NCBI GenBank assembly: GCA_001839685.1
Contig: MLAK01000769.1
Coordinates: 1 to 64,000, forward strand
Direction of reading: 5' to 3'
DNA from: Tritrichomonas foetus
Lineage: Eukaryota; Parabasalia; Tritrichomonadida; Tritrichomonadidae
Length of the DNA stretch: 64,000 bases
Shown: one piece after another, positions 51,039 to 60,081 of the stretch
Layout: every line of letters begins with the position of its first letter
How positions within the stretch are numbered: the stretch's first letter is position 1
Notes under the pieces: model-generated
Databases searched by the model: none
What the model saw: only the letters and a program-made list of their open reading frames with translations
Told to the model about the DNA's origin: nothing
Position numbers and translations under genes: made by a program

Positions 51039-52472
51039 ATGATCGATTCCGCGATTCTCGTTCCAACGGGGGCAATTTGCCCAGCATCAGTCTGTCCTAT
51101 AAGCATCCAAAGATCACTTAAAAATGAAAATTTCCGACCGACTTTGGAAAAAATTAAAATGGAATATCCCGAACTCTCCAATTTTTACGAACTCCACTTT
51201 CTTTCCAACGAATGCGACAGCGATGAGTACGATCATGATTCGAGCATCAGTGAGGCAATCCAGCAAGCCGTTTTATCCACAACTGGACCACTCGAAATAA
51301 TTCACCAAGAAGAACTGAAAATCAAGCCAAAAATGGAAAGCGCTCAACGCTGTTTGAAAGACTTAATCAACAATACAAGTATTACATACGATATCAAAAT
51401 TTTATTATACTTGAAATATCGAATCGACATAAAAAAACTCAAATTTCATCAGAACCATTTAAATCGACTCAAACATTACATTCAAGTTTTGACAGAAATC
51501 GCCAATATTATCATGATCGATAAATTACCATGTCAATATGTCATTAAAACAGACCTTTTGAATGCAGCAATTCTTGAAAATTTAGATTACAAAGAGTTTG
51601 AGGCACGAAAATGGTCTCTTTCGATTAAAATCAAATCTATATCAAATGATCGATCATCCCGCGCGAATTCCAAAATGATGGAAGTTTACAAATTATGCGA
51701 TGAATCGTACAATGAAACGCTAGATTTCTTGGAAGACGACGGATTGAAAGATTTTGTGAATGCGATTGATTTAATGTCACCGAAATTCAAATCATTTTTA
51801 GAGAAAACGATAGATTTTGTTCAAAAGAATCCAGAAGAAAGCGGAACTAAAATTTTAATGTTAACAAACAGTTTTCTTGAAATTACAGGAGCCTCTCATG
51901 AAAATATATTGAAATATTTATTTATTATGTTCACGAGATTGGTTTTCAATCGCCTTTATGTGGAAAAATTTGACCTTGAATTTATCAATGTCGATTTTCC
52001 ATTCCAAATTAAAATCCGTAAATTGAAGAATTTCAGGCCTTCTGATTTTCCACCGTCCCTGAAATTCCTTCCTCCAGAACTTCATAACATCCCAGTGAAA
52101 GAATTTCCACCTGACCATTTATACTCAGAATGTGCTCAAGATGTTCAATTCCTTCAATTTGAGACATGTCCAATTGATTTTTGTATGGCCTGCTATCGTT
52201 GCCTAAACCACATTCAGCAGGTTGCTTCTTCGGTTTTATATTCGTCATGCACAGACGAAAATAAAAGTGAACAACAATTTGCTTTGAGTTTTGATGAATT
52301 GTTTGATATAACATTAGTTATTGTTTTATATGCGTCGCCGGTCGAGTTGCGCCAAATAATCAAGTTGATGACACCTTATGTCGGCGGCCTGAAGGTTTCA
52401 GCTCAACTTGAATTCGGATTTGCGGTGATCAACTCTGTCTGCGACCAAATCATGAAATTTGCGAAAAAATGA
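51039..52472 (+). CDS. VPS9-domain-like protein, putative Rab5-group exchange factor
   Basis: The 477-residue protein has a helical N-terminal half without a recognised fold. Its C-terminal half follows the VPS9 layout: a helix LFIMFTRLVFNRLYVEKF (about 300-317) as in the lead-in of VPS9 domains, then FETCPIDFCMACYRCLNHIQ (near 371-390), where the family has a conserved Pro-x-Lys-Leu-x-Cys-type helix, then SFDELFDITLVIVLYASPVE (about 415-434), which matches the ADDLLPVLIYV-type core with its Asp. VPS9 proteins load GTP on Rab5/Rab21. The link to the Rab at 10509 is inference. No ubiquitin-binding or lipid-binding module is seen. Confidence 0.55.
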   Translation: MIDSAILVPTGAICPASVCPISIQRSLKNENFRPTLEKIKMEYPELSNFYELHFLSNECDSDEYDHDSSISEAIQQAVLSTTGPLEIIHQEELKIKPKMESAQRCLKDLINNTSITYDIKILLYLKYRIDIKKLKFHQNHLNRLKHYIQVLTEIANIIMIDKLPCQYVIKTDLLNAAILENLDYKEFEARKWSLSIKIKSISNDRSSRANSKMMEVYKLCDESYNETLDFLEDDGLKDFVNAIDLMSPKFKSFLEKTIDFVQKNPEESGTKILMLTNSFLEITGASHENILKYLFIMFTRLVFNRLYVEKFDLEFINVDFPFQIKIRKLKNFRPSDFPPSLKFLPPELHNIPVKEFPPDHLYSECAQDVQFLQFETCPIDFCMACYRCLNHIQQVASSVLYSSCTDENKSEQQFALSFDELFDITLVIVLYASPVELRQIIKLMTPYVGGLKVSAQLEFGFAVINSVCDQIMKFAKK

Positions 52473-52878
52473 TGTTTTTATTCGTTGATTGATTTATTAT
52501 GTTTATAGATCTCTTTGTAAGCGACCAATTAATGTTAATATTTAAAGATATGTTTTTTATCAATATTTTTCATGTTTTAAATATATCTTCAATATTTATA
52601 GTATTCCAAATAAATGAATAACTTTATTTCAGTGAAAATCTCATAAATTAGATTGTGATTTAATATGATGTATTGTTGATCATATCTATCTAATCGTATT
52701 TTTTGCATTAATCTTTGTTTGTGAATGTATATATAAAGAAATATTTATGGATAAAATATGATTTATCAAGATAATTTTAGTTTCATTCATGGTTGTAAAT
52801 TCAAAGATGACATGTGAATTAAATTTTTAGTTGGTCAACTTGAGTGATTCAAATTATCAAATTTTAAAACATAATAAA
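52473..52878. other. Spacer before DSS1/SEM1
   Basis: AT-rich, no gene. The DSS1 frame can be extended upstream only by a TTG at 52831 and that extension is not used. Confidence 0.5.
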
Positions 52879-53085
52879 ATGAGCGAACAACCAGCCCATA
52901 CACCAGAAAACGAACAGATCCAAGAATTCGACATTCAGCACGACGATGAGTTTGAAGATTTCAAAGTTAAATGCCCAAAGGCAGTCGAAGCACAACAAAA
53001 TGGCGAATGGCTTGATGATTGGGACGATGATATCGTTGAAGACTTCACAGCAATTTTAACAGAGCAGCGTAAACTTATTCAATAA
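52879..53085 (+). CDS. SEM1: 26S proteasome subunit DSS1/SEM1
   Basis: A very small acidic protein of 68 residues. It has the DSS1 hallmarks: an acidic, aromatic first patch (HDDEFEDFKVK, about 23-33) and the conserved second patch EWLDDWDDDIVEDFTAIL (about 43-60), followed by a short helical basic end. DSS1 is a disordered stabiliser of the proteasome lid and also of other PCI complexes and, where present, BRCA2. The ATG at 52879 gives the family's usual length (about 70). Easily missed by annotation because of size. The TAA stop runs into TAAA. Confidence 0.9.
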   Translation: MSEQPAHTPENEQIQEFDIQHDDEFEDFKVKCPKAVEAQQNGEWLDDWDDDIVEDFTAILTEQRKLIQ

Positions 53086-53469
53086 ACTATATATGATTTA
53101 TTTACTAATTAAAAACTCATATCTAATTTTCTATCTTTTTATCTTTTTAAATTTTCCATTAAATGTTTTCACATCTATTTTCTTATTTCTCATTATCCAC
53201 TTTGAACTATAAATATATGATGTGATAAAATATCACATTTTTGATGGATGCGTGAAAATTGACCAGATGTCATATATCATGAAATTTCTAAATAAAAGAT
53301 TATAAAAAATGATAATAAGTGATAAAAATGATAATAAATGATTAAAAATGATAATAAGTGATAAAAAGTGATGCAATATAAAAAGAATGGTATTATTTAT
53401 AATGATGGGTCATATTTCAGGGAAATTATAAAATCAATACCATAAAAACATCAAAAATTAATCAAACTT
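53086..53469. other. Convergent spacer with a short tandem repeat
   Basis: Contains, at 53302-53373, three copies of a 19-20 bp unit built on AAAAATGATAATAAGTGAT plus a partial fourth. No gene. Confidence 0.6.
53302..53373. repeat. 19-20 bp tandem repeat (AAAAATGATAATAAGTGAT)
   Basis: Three nearly identical units and one truncated unit lie in the gap between DSS1 and the next gene. The unit differs from the 11.3-kb repeat, so they are unrelated. Confidence 0.75.
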
Positions 53470-54561
53470 TCATTCTTCATTTCTAAACATGCTTTCGAAT
53501 GCGAGTAATCTCTTCAATTTCTCAATCTTGAGTTGATTTTTCGCTATTTCCTTATCGAGGCTTTCATTCCACTGTTTCTTGATCATCTCGGGGTCAGTTG
53601 CTTCGACTTTCTTTTGTAAATCAGCCAATTCAGAAAGAAGTTGGTCTCTTTCAGTATAATCAATTTCAGCTTTAAGTGATTCGATTAATTTTTTCTCTTC
53701 TTCTTCCAATTCGCTTTTCCTTGTTGATTCTTCTGCACAGCGATTCTTCAAATCTACCTGCTCCATTCCACTCAAATCAATTTTAATTTGAGCCAGTTCC
53801 TTTTCATCAACTTTTAGTCTTTCCAGCTCAGCACTTAATTCCTGTGACTCCTTTTCAAGCTGAGAAATCAGATTTTTTGTTTTTTCATACTCTTCGTTCT
53901 GTTTCATAATTTTGTCACGCTCATTTTCAAGGGTTTTTTGCTCGTCAAGAAGTTTTTGACGGGTTGATTCAGCAGCTGAAAGTTCTTCAGTTTGTGAAGC
54001 AAGTAAAGCATGATACGTTTCTTTCTTCTTCTCGATTTTTGATTGGATATCTAAATCGAGTTGTTGAAGATCGGCTTTTACTCTTTCAACTTCCTCACGT
54101 CTTTGCTCGCACTGTCCCTTATAATTAGCAATAAGAATAGGAAGTGGAAATTCGGTTGTTGTTGATGGGAATTTATTCCATGCATCGAATTTGGAGCAGA
54201 GATTGGTGTACCATTCAGGAGCCTCGCCTTCGAAATGAACTTTATCATTTTCCACAACTTTGAACAAGAGGAAAAGGTTCATAAGTAAGGCTTTCATATT
54301 TCGAGTTTCATCGTCGGTGAATTGAGGAGTCGTGAATTTGTCGGGACCGTGGTTGAAGCTTTTGATATAGCAGGAAATCGCTGTATATGCATATTCCAAT
54401 GTGTCTGTAGGTGTTGGACGTAGTTCGATTGGGAATAAGCGTTCGTATGCTTTTTGAAGCTTCAAAGATTGACGGACTTCATTAATAGCAGATAAATCGC
54501 CACCTTCTGGTACGTACCAGTTTATCCAGTTGAGCAAAAGTGTATCGAGAGGAATGCTCAT
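53470..54561 (-). CDS. Hypothetical coiled-coil protein
   Basis: The 363-residue protein has a globular, mostly helical N-terminus (about 1-145; LLLNWINWYVPEGGDLSAIN at 9-28) followed by a near-continuous coiled coil (150-360). The plan resembles microtubule-binding CH-plus-coiled-coil proteins of kinetochores or intraflagellar transport, but no diagnostic residues let me name one. No membrane or signal segment. Confidence 0.75.
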   Translation of the reverse strand: MSIPLDTLLLNWINWYVPEGGDLSAINEVRQSLKLQKAYERLFPIELRPTPTDTLEYAYTAISCYIKSFNHGPDKFTTPQFTDDETRNMKALLMNLFLLFKVVENDKVHFEGEAPEWYTNLCSKFDAWNKFPSTTTEFPLPILIANYKGQCEQRREEVERVKADLQQLDLDIQSKIEKKKETYHALLASQTEELSAAESTRQKLLDEQKTLENERDKIMKQNEEYEKTKNLISQLEKESQELSAELERLKVDEKELAQIKIDLSGMEQVDLKNRCAEESTRKSELEEEEKKLIESLKAEIDYTERDQLLSELADLQKKVEATDPEMIKKQWNESLDKEIAKNQLKIEKLKRLLAFESMFRNEE

Positions 54562-55234
54562 TTATGCGATTTTAATTAATTTTCACTTTTTCTTTCATTT
54601 TTTGGTCATTTATTTCAAATCATCATTTGTATTGACATACTGTTTTCATTTATTTCAAGAAGCGTGAAGGCAAAATGAATATTTAGTGAAACAATGGTAG
54701 TACTGTGTCATTTTATTTAAAATTTTCTTCTTCTTCAGTTTTATTTGTTCATCATTTTATATGGATTCATCATTATTTAAAGATGCTTAAGGTAAGTAAC
54801 ATTATAACTTTTTTCTGAAACAAATAAACGAAAAAATTCATTTATGTATATTTTGATTCTTTATTTATAGTATTCATGTACAACAGCAGAAATACCAGAA
54901 AGTTGAAGTTCGTGATTTAACAGCGAAATAATAAGAAATACAAAAATTGATGATAAATCAATACTTTTACCTTGAATAACTATAACAGAAATCTTTTACC
55001 AGGAATCCTCAGTTAGAGTACTTGTTTAGGTGGAAAAAAATGTGCCATAAAAACTATTTTTTACCGAAAGCTTAAATACTGAAAATGAAAAATGGATTTT
55101 CCTAGAATCCTTTACAACCAATGTTGAGTTAAATGTAACAATACTAATAAGAATAAAAAGAAAGCGAAAAGATGAAATACAAACAATTTATTCAGAATTG
55201 TGGAGAAAGAATAAAATGATATACAAACAATTGA
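54562..55234. other. Spacer upstream of the coiled-coil gene
   Basis: About 670 bp, no gene called. A pattern ATGCTTAAG-GTAAGT (from 54783) and TTTATTTATAG (ending 54870) looks like a small exon and intron, but splicing would give only a 14-residue peptide. Confidence 0.45.
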
Positions 55235-56524
55235 TTAAGAAAAATTTCGATGGATCAGTGAATTTCTTCGTCGATGAATTCCTCCAATTGGTGGAATTTT
55301 GATGCTGTGATCAAGTTCTACTGACATAATTCTTGATCTTGATTTTAGAATTGGCTCGTCAGAATCTTTATGTCGACTTCTATTCAGACTAGGCGAAAAT
55401 GTTGTAAAAGCTGACATTTGAGGAATAGTTGATCGATCATTGTTTGGTTCTGGTGATCGATGAATTGAAACTCGATAGTTGAATGGAAAACTTGGACGTC
55501 TTGCTGATTGTTGGCTTGATTTTGCGGGTAATTTAAATGTATCTTCAGATTCACTTATAATGAAAATTACATCTTCTCTTTTTGGGCTTACTATTGGAGA
55601 CCAAGTAAAAAATTCTTGAGTTATACACTTAGAAGTCTGATTTTTAGAAAGTATTAAAACTCCGGATTTATTCTGATGAATATCACAATAATTTGATGAT
55701 GAGAAAACCGTAATAACTTTATTATTCAAGTGATACTCTATTCCATTAGCTACGCATTGATGACCACGCACTAAAACATCGAAAGATTGTCGTGATAAAA
55801 AATCATCAATGGCATTTTGACCATATGTCTGGCCTAGACCGCGAGTTGATTGACCATAATTCACAACATCAATTGTTGGTGATGGATCGGACCAAACCAG
55901 ACTTTGAATAACTTCAGAGTCAAAATTTACAATAGGTCTTTTGATTTTCATTATATCATGTAATGATAAAATAGAAGGTCCAATTCCGCCATGAACACAA
56001 AAAACTGTGTCAAAAACTTGTGCTGCAAGTGGAAGAAATGAAAATGCATGAAAAAATGCTTTTTCAACTTCCTGATTTGGATAGACATGAAAGATCTCAT
56101 ATGAAAATCCGTTGTCATTACACATATCTTCAAACTCGTGATTTCCACGAATTAAAAATATATTATTGGTGAAAATAACTTTCAAAATAAATAAAAGTGA
56201 AATTGTTTCTGTTGAAAAATGGCCCCTATCAACATAATCACCTAAGAAAAAATATGTCCTTTTTGGTGGAAAACCAAATTTATTTAATATTCTGAAGAGG
56301 TCAAATATATTCCCATGTAAATCACCAACAATTATACAATCTTTATTTATTTTCAAAATATTTGGTTCTTCTTTGAATAAATTGGAAACATCCTCACACA
56401 AATGAATCAAAATTTTCTCGGGGATGACTGGAAGAACACATTTTCGATTTTCTGTTTCTATGTATGATGCAAGTCCGACTATTCTCTGATAGAATCTGAA
56501 AATAGTGTTGTACTCCTCAAACAT
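55235..56524 (-). CDS. PPP-family Ser/Thr protein phosphatase with C-terminal extension
   Basis: The 429-residue metallophosphatase belongs to the PP1/PP2A/PP2B superfamily. All core motifs are visible: GDLHG (67-71), GDYVDRG (95-101), RGNHE (126-130), HGG, and VRGHQ. The family text RGNHECASI is RGNHEFEDM here. A Ser/Arg/Pro-rich tail of about 120 residues follows the catalytic domain and may be regulatory or bind partners. The subgroup is unclear; it looks closer to PP1 than to PP5 or calcineurin (no TPR, no calmodulin-binding helix seen). The first ATG is at 56524, 15 nt after an Inr; an 8-codon upstream extension opens only with TTG. Confidence 0.9.
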   Translation of the reverse strand: MFEEYNTIFRFYQRIVGLASYIETENRKCVLPVIPEKILIHLCEDVSNLFKEEPNILKINKDCIIVGDLHGNIFDLFRILNKFGFPPKRTYFFLGDYVDRGHFSTETISLLFILKVIFTNNIFLIRGNHEFEDMCNDNGFSYEIFHVYPNQEVEKAFFHAFSFLPLAAQVFDTVFCVHGGIGPSILSLHDIMKIKRPIVNFDSEVIQSLVWSDPSPTIDVVNYGQSTRGLGQTYGQNAIDDFLSRQSFDVLVRGHQCVANGIEYHLNNKVITVFSSSNYCDIHQNKSGVLILSKNQTSKCITQEFFTWSPIVSPKREDVIFIISESEDTFKLPAKSSQQSARRPSFPFNYRVSIHRSPEPNNDRSTIPQMSAFTTFSPSLNRSRHKDSDEPILKSRSRIMSVELDHSIKIPPIGGIHRRRNSLIHRNFS

Positions 56525-56534
56525 GGAAAAAATC

Positions 56535-56541
56535 GAAATGA
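56535..56541 (-). promoter_or_regulatory. Inr-like element of the phosphatase gene
   Basis: The minus strand reads TCATTTC, a full TCAYTWY match; the A at 56539 gives a 15-nt leader before the ATG at 56524. This spacing supports that ATG over the upstream TTG. Confidence 0.5.
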
Positions 56542-56955
56542 TATTCAATTTTGTGGAAATTTGAAACTATTCAGCGCATAAATGGTCATGAAAATCAATA
56601 CATATTCTCAAAATTTGATATGAAAAGAACATTTTGAATTGTTATAGAAAAAGTAAAATATCTTATTTCCAAGATAAGAATATGAAGAACTATTAGTTAT
56701 TATCTAAGCTACTAAATATATCGGTAATATTTCCAAAAAATTGAACTAATGTTCTTTTGATGATGATACTTGATTTTGAAAATCATTTATGTTAAAAACA
56801 CCATTTGTTACAAATGGTTTGTATGTATGAACAGAATATGATATTTCTATGATACAAAAAAATTAATAGTAAATTATTTTGGTAATAATCATTTTTAGTC
56901 ATAACAATAATATCTAGTCAGTAGTTTTTTGATTCAGTTCATATTGAAATCATTT
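56542..56955. other. Spacer between phosphatase and TRAPPC10-like genes
   Basis: AT-rich, no gene or repeat seen. Confidence 0.5.
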
Positions 56956-59700
56956 CTATGGTTGTATTGTATCAGAAAGAAGGAAGGGACCATATGATAA
57001 TGCTGGTTGATTGAATATATTAACAAATTGTGGTTGGATGACATAATTTTCCTCATTAATTACGATTCTTGGTGTTTTAACTCTTCCTGAAGCAATTGGG
57101 ATGATTTTTATATCAACTCGTCCCCCTGTGAAATTAAATTGTTCTAATACTCCAATTACTATTATATTTTCATTAGGAATCAATTTATAGTTGCATTCGG
57201 GCAAACTAAATTGTAAATCAATGATTTCACCCAAATAATATTTTTCAATGTTCGAGTTATGTTGAAATAATGATGGATATTCATGAATCATCGAACTACT
57301 TGATAATATTGCATCAATTTTTGGAATGGGAATTATTTGTTCAAGATTCCATACTTTTGTTGTTTTTTCATTATGATCATTCAGTACTGTAATAGACAAA
57401 GTTTTATTCGTTGCAGAATGAAGAATGTAGTGTTTTTTATTCGGACCGAAAAAGACCTTTTCATCATTATCTCTTAATAGTGTCAAGATAGTATCTGAGG
57501 TATTAGTTAATACAATATGAATAATATGATCATTTATTAATCTTAAGGAAATATCAATTGGGAAACTAAATGTTGTTTTGAATATGCTTTTCCATTTATG
57601 ATGATTGACAGTAGAGATAATAACTAATGATGTTTCTGTTCCTTCAAAATCATTGATATCATATTTAAAGAGGAATTTGAGTTTTTTTAAGGATGGGTCG
57701 AATTGAGAATTAAATAATATATTACCATCAATAATCTCAAAAGAATATTTATCAAATTGATCTTTATGAATTGGAATATACTCTTCATTCGCCATTCTGT
57801 CAATATTAATTTTATCAATAATCTCAACATCTAGAGGATTTATAATTAGTTTACAATTTTGATTTGGTATTGAAGCAAACTTATTATTAAACTCGAGCTT
57901 AAAATGAGCAAACTTTGTCATAGTTTGAGAAAAATCCATGTACACAGATGCTATATTCCTCGTTTGATTATTTAAAATTCTTGGAAAATCTGCATGAATT
58001 GGAATATTCTGATGATGGCCAATAATAATTTGATGACCATTATCGATAGGCCATATTAAAGTAATGTTTCTATAATGCAATGAAAACGATTCAATCTGCC
58101 ATATTCCTGATGACCTGAGATACATTTGAAATTTTATTACATCTTTTAGACAGAAGGTAGACGATGAATGTACTTCAAATTTTGCTTTTTTATTAATCCT
58201 TTTCATTTTGATTGTAGATTTGTCAAATTCTATAGGAAACCAAAATGGATATTTGCATTTCACTTCTAAATCAAATACATTTCCAGCTGGAATCTCAGAT
58301 TTAAATGCTTGACTAGAAAATGTCAAAAAGATATGACAGATGGTATTAAAATTGGCATTTTGATGACAATTTATCACATTCATGAAAATTTCCTTTTTAT
58401 TATTAATTTTTGATCTATCAGAAAGAAGGGATTTAGCCGTTGAAAACGCTAAATCATAGTTTCCTTGGTTAATGGCATTCTGAAAAATAATATTTGCTGA
58501 ATTAGTAATAATATCCCAACCGATAAATGGTTGAACTTTTAGGTGTACAATTGGTTTATTTTGTTTTTTGAGAAATTGAATATAAATAGTTTCAAGAATT
58601 GTGAGAGAGTGTGTCTTTTTCTTGATTTTGGCCTTGAGTCTTAAATATGTATTTTCTACATTTTCAAATGAAGCATTTTCAGATATTTCAATTAATATCT
58701 TACGGAAAAGTAATTGAACATAAATCATGGGCTGCCTACAATATTGCGAGATACTGCATATAGAATCTATTCCAGCTTCTCCCCATTCATTAGTTAAATG
58801 GTGTTCTTGATCTGTTTGACACCTGCTTCGTAGTAAAGAAAAATGCTTAAAAAAATAAATCAAAATTGTATCAAAATCTAATCTACTATAACTAGTTGCC
58901 ATAATTCCATGAAGTGCAAACATAATAATTGATGCATTATCATTATTTTCAGTAAATGGATGGATTACAATTTGTCTTTGGTCAATTTTCATTGTGATAA
59001 GTTCATACCAATCCCAATCATCTTTAATAACTGAAAAATAATTACTAGAAAACCCAGACAAAGCAGATTCAAAAAAACCAAATGAGTAAATAAGCAAATT
59101 TCGCCAAACCTTAATTCTTTTGGTTAATGGATGAATTTCTGACATAAAACTTATTTTTGTAAGAGTTTCATTATCCAATTTATTAAAATCATCTACAATT
59201 AAATCTCTTACAGCTTCTCTTAAAGTATCAATATAATAACCTAATAACTTTTTTGTTTTACAGTATTTAATAATTCTAATATTTTGTATTTGCGTTTGAT
59301 CAGTAGTAATATCTTGTGGTTTCACCGTATTCTTTGTTCCAAACTTGCGATCATCTTGGATCAAAATCACAAGGTACGTTGAGGCAGTCATCACCGATTT
59401 TTCTATCCACATTGCAATCTCTTCTTTTAAACTATCTGAAATTCCTTCTGAGGGTACATCAACAACAAATAAATACAAAAAAGGACGAAAATATGGATCA
59501 CTTCCAATAGCATTTAGAATAAGAAGATTTTGATCATAATTAATAAATTCCATGACAATCTTGGCACCTTCTTCAGGAACCATTAAATCATCTGTTGATG
59601 AACACTGGAAAAAATAGTTTGAAAACACAATAGATGCTATATAATCCCAATTTTCACTTTTACGTTGGAGTGCCACCCTAACTTTCCTTGCTTTTTTCAT
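56956..59700 (-). CDS. TRAPPC10/Trs130-like TRAPPII subunit (tentative)
   Basis: The 914-residue protein lacks membrane segments. The N-terminal third resembles TRAPPC10: RPFLYLFVVDVP, then EIAMWIEKSVMTASTYLVIL followed by a charged turn, and the helical pair KVWRNLLIYSFGFFESALSG, similar in spacing to the VQEELAF/EDALVQYDEL part of the family. The middle is helical, and the C-terminal half (about 480-915) is beta-rich, as the Ig-like sandwiches of Trs130 are. TRAPPII acts in Golgi/endosome tethering and as a Rab GEF. Identity is weak at the residue level, so another large trafficking protein is possible. The start is ATG at 59700; one extra codon is GTG. Confidence 0.5.
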   Translation of the reverse strand: MKKARKVRVALQRKSENWDYIASIVFSNYFFQCSSTDDLMVPEEGAKIVMEFINYDQNLLILNAIGSDPYFRPFLYLFVVDVPSEGISDSLKEEIAMWIEKSVMTASTYLVILIQDDRKFGTKNTVKPQDITTDQTQIQNIRIIKYCKTKKLLGYYIDTLREAVRDLIVDDFNKLDNETLTKISFMSEIHPLTKRIKVWRNLLIYSFGFFESALSGFSSNYFSVIKDDWDWYELITMKIDQRQIVIHPFTENNDNASIIMFALHGIMATSYSRLDFDTILIYFFKHFSLLRSRCQTDQEHHLTNEWGEAGIDSICSISQYCRQPMIYVQLLFRKILIEISENASFENVENTYLRLKAKIKKKTHSLTILETIYIQFLKKQNKPIVHLKVQPFIGWDIITNSANIIFQNAINQGNYDLAFSTAKSLLSDRSKINNKKEIFMNVINCHQNANFNTICHIFLTFSSQAFKSEIPAGNVFDLEVKCKYPFWFPIEFDKSTIKMKRINKKAKFEVHSSSTFCLKDVIKFQMYLRSSGIWQIESFSLHYRNITLIWPIDNGHQIIIGHHQNIPIHADFPRILNNQTRNIASVYMDFSQTMTKFAHFKLEFNNKFASIPNQNCKLIINPLDVEIIDKINIDRMANEEYIPIHKDQFDKYSFEIIDGNILFNSQFDPSLKKLKFLFKYDINDFEGTETSLVIISTVNHHKWKSIFKTTFSFPIDISLRLINDHIIHIVLTNTSDTILTLLRDNDEKVFFGPNKKHYILHSATNKTLSITVLNDHNEKTTKVWNLEQIIPIPKIDAILSSSSMIHEYPSLFQHNSNIEKYYLGEIIDLQFSLPECNYKLIPNENIIVIGVLEQFNFTGGRVDIKIIPIASGRVKTPRIVINEENYVIQPQFVNIFNQPALSYGPFLLSDTIQP

Positions 59701-59707
59701 CACGATA

Positions 59708-59714
59708 AAAATGA
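59708..59714 (-). promoter_or_regulatory. Inr-like element of the TRAPPC10-like gene
   Basis: The minus strand reads TCATTTT, a TCAYTWY match; the A at 59712 gives a 12-nt leader before the ATG at 59700. Confidence 0.5.
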
Positions 59715-60081
59715 TATTCTCATTTCATATTCCTTTGAAAAACTTCGGATGTTCTCATTTCATATCATCTGAAAACACGGTTTATTTTTACTATATTTTC
59801 TTGAATAATTCTGCAATCACACCAGAATTGTTCCTTTAACAACATTCAGTTTGATAACTTTCATCAAGTTGTTCACAATCAAACAAATTTTTAACAGAGA
59901 TTTTCGATTTCATGGATCAATATTTAATAACTCGAAATCTACAATTTGAGGTAAAACAAAAGTTCAAATAGGTTTCCTTTTCACATAATTAATCTCCAAA
60001 TTTAACTTAATTAATTGTGAATAGTAGACAAGCTTTTTTTTTGTAAAAAAAAAATCCAAAAAGTCGCTAATAACAATTTAT
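59715..60081. other. Spacer between TRAPPC10-like and thioredoxin-fold genes
   Basis: AT-rich, no gene seen. Confidence 0.5.

Noticed and set aside
54783..54915. Possible small spliced gene (ATGCTTAAG-GTAAGT ... TTTATAG)
   Set aside because: Splicing would yield only 14 residues, and the trichomonad intron motifs GTATGT and ACTAACACACAG are missing.
59701..59703. GTG/TTG start extensions (TRAPPC10-like here; also fumarase, first DYRK, DSS1, phosphatase)
   Set aside because: An ATG follows within one to sixteen codons, and for fumarase, phosphatase and TRAPPC10-like genes the Inr spacing fits the ATG.
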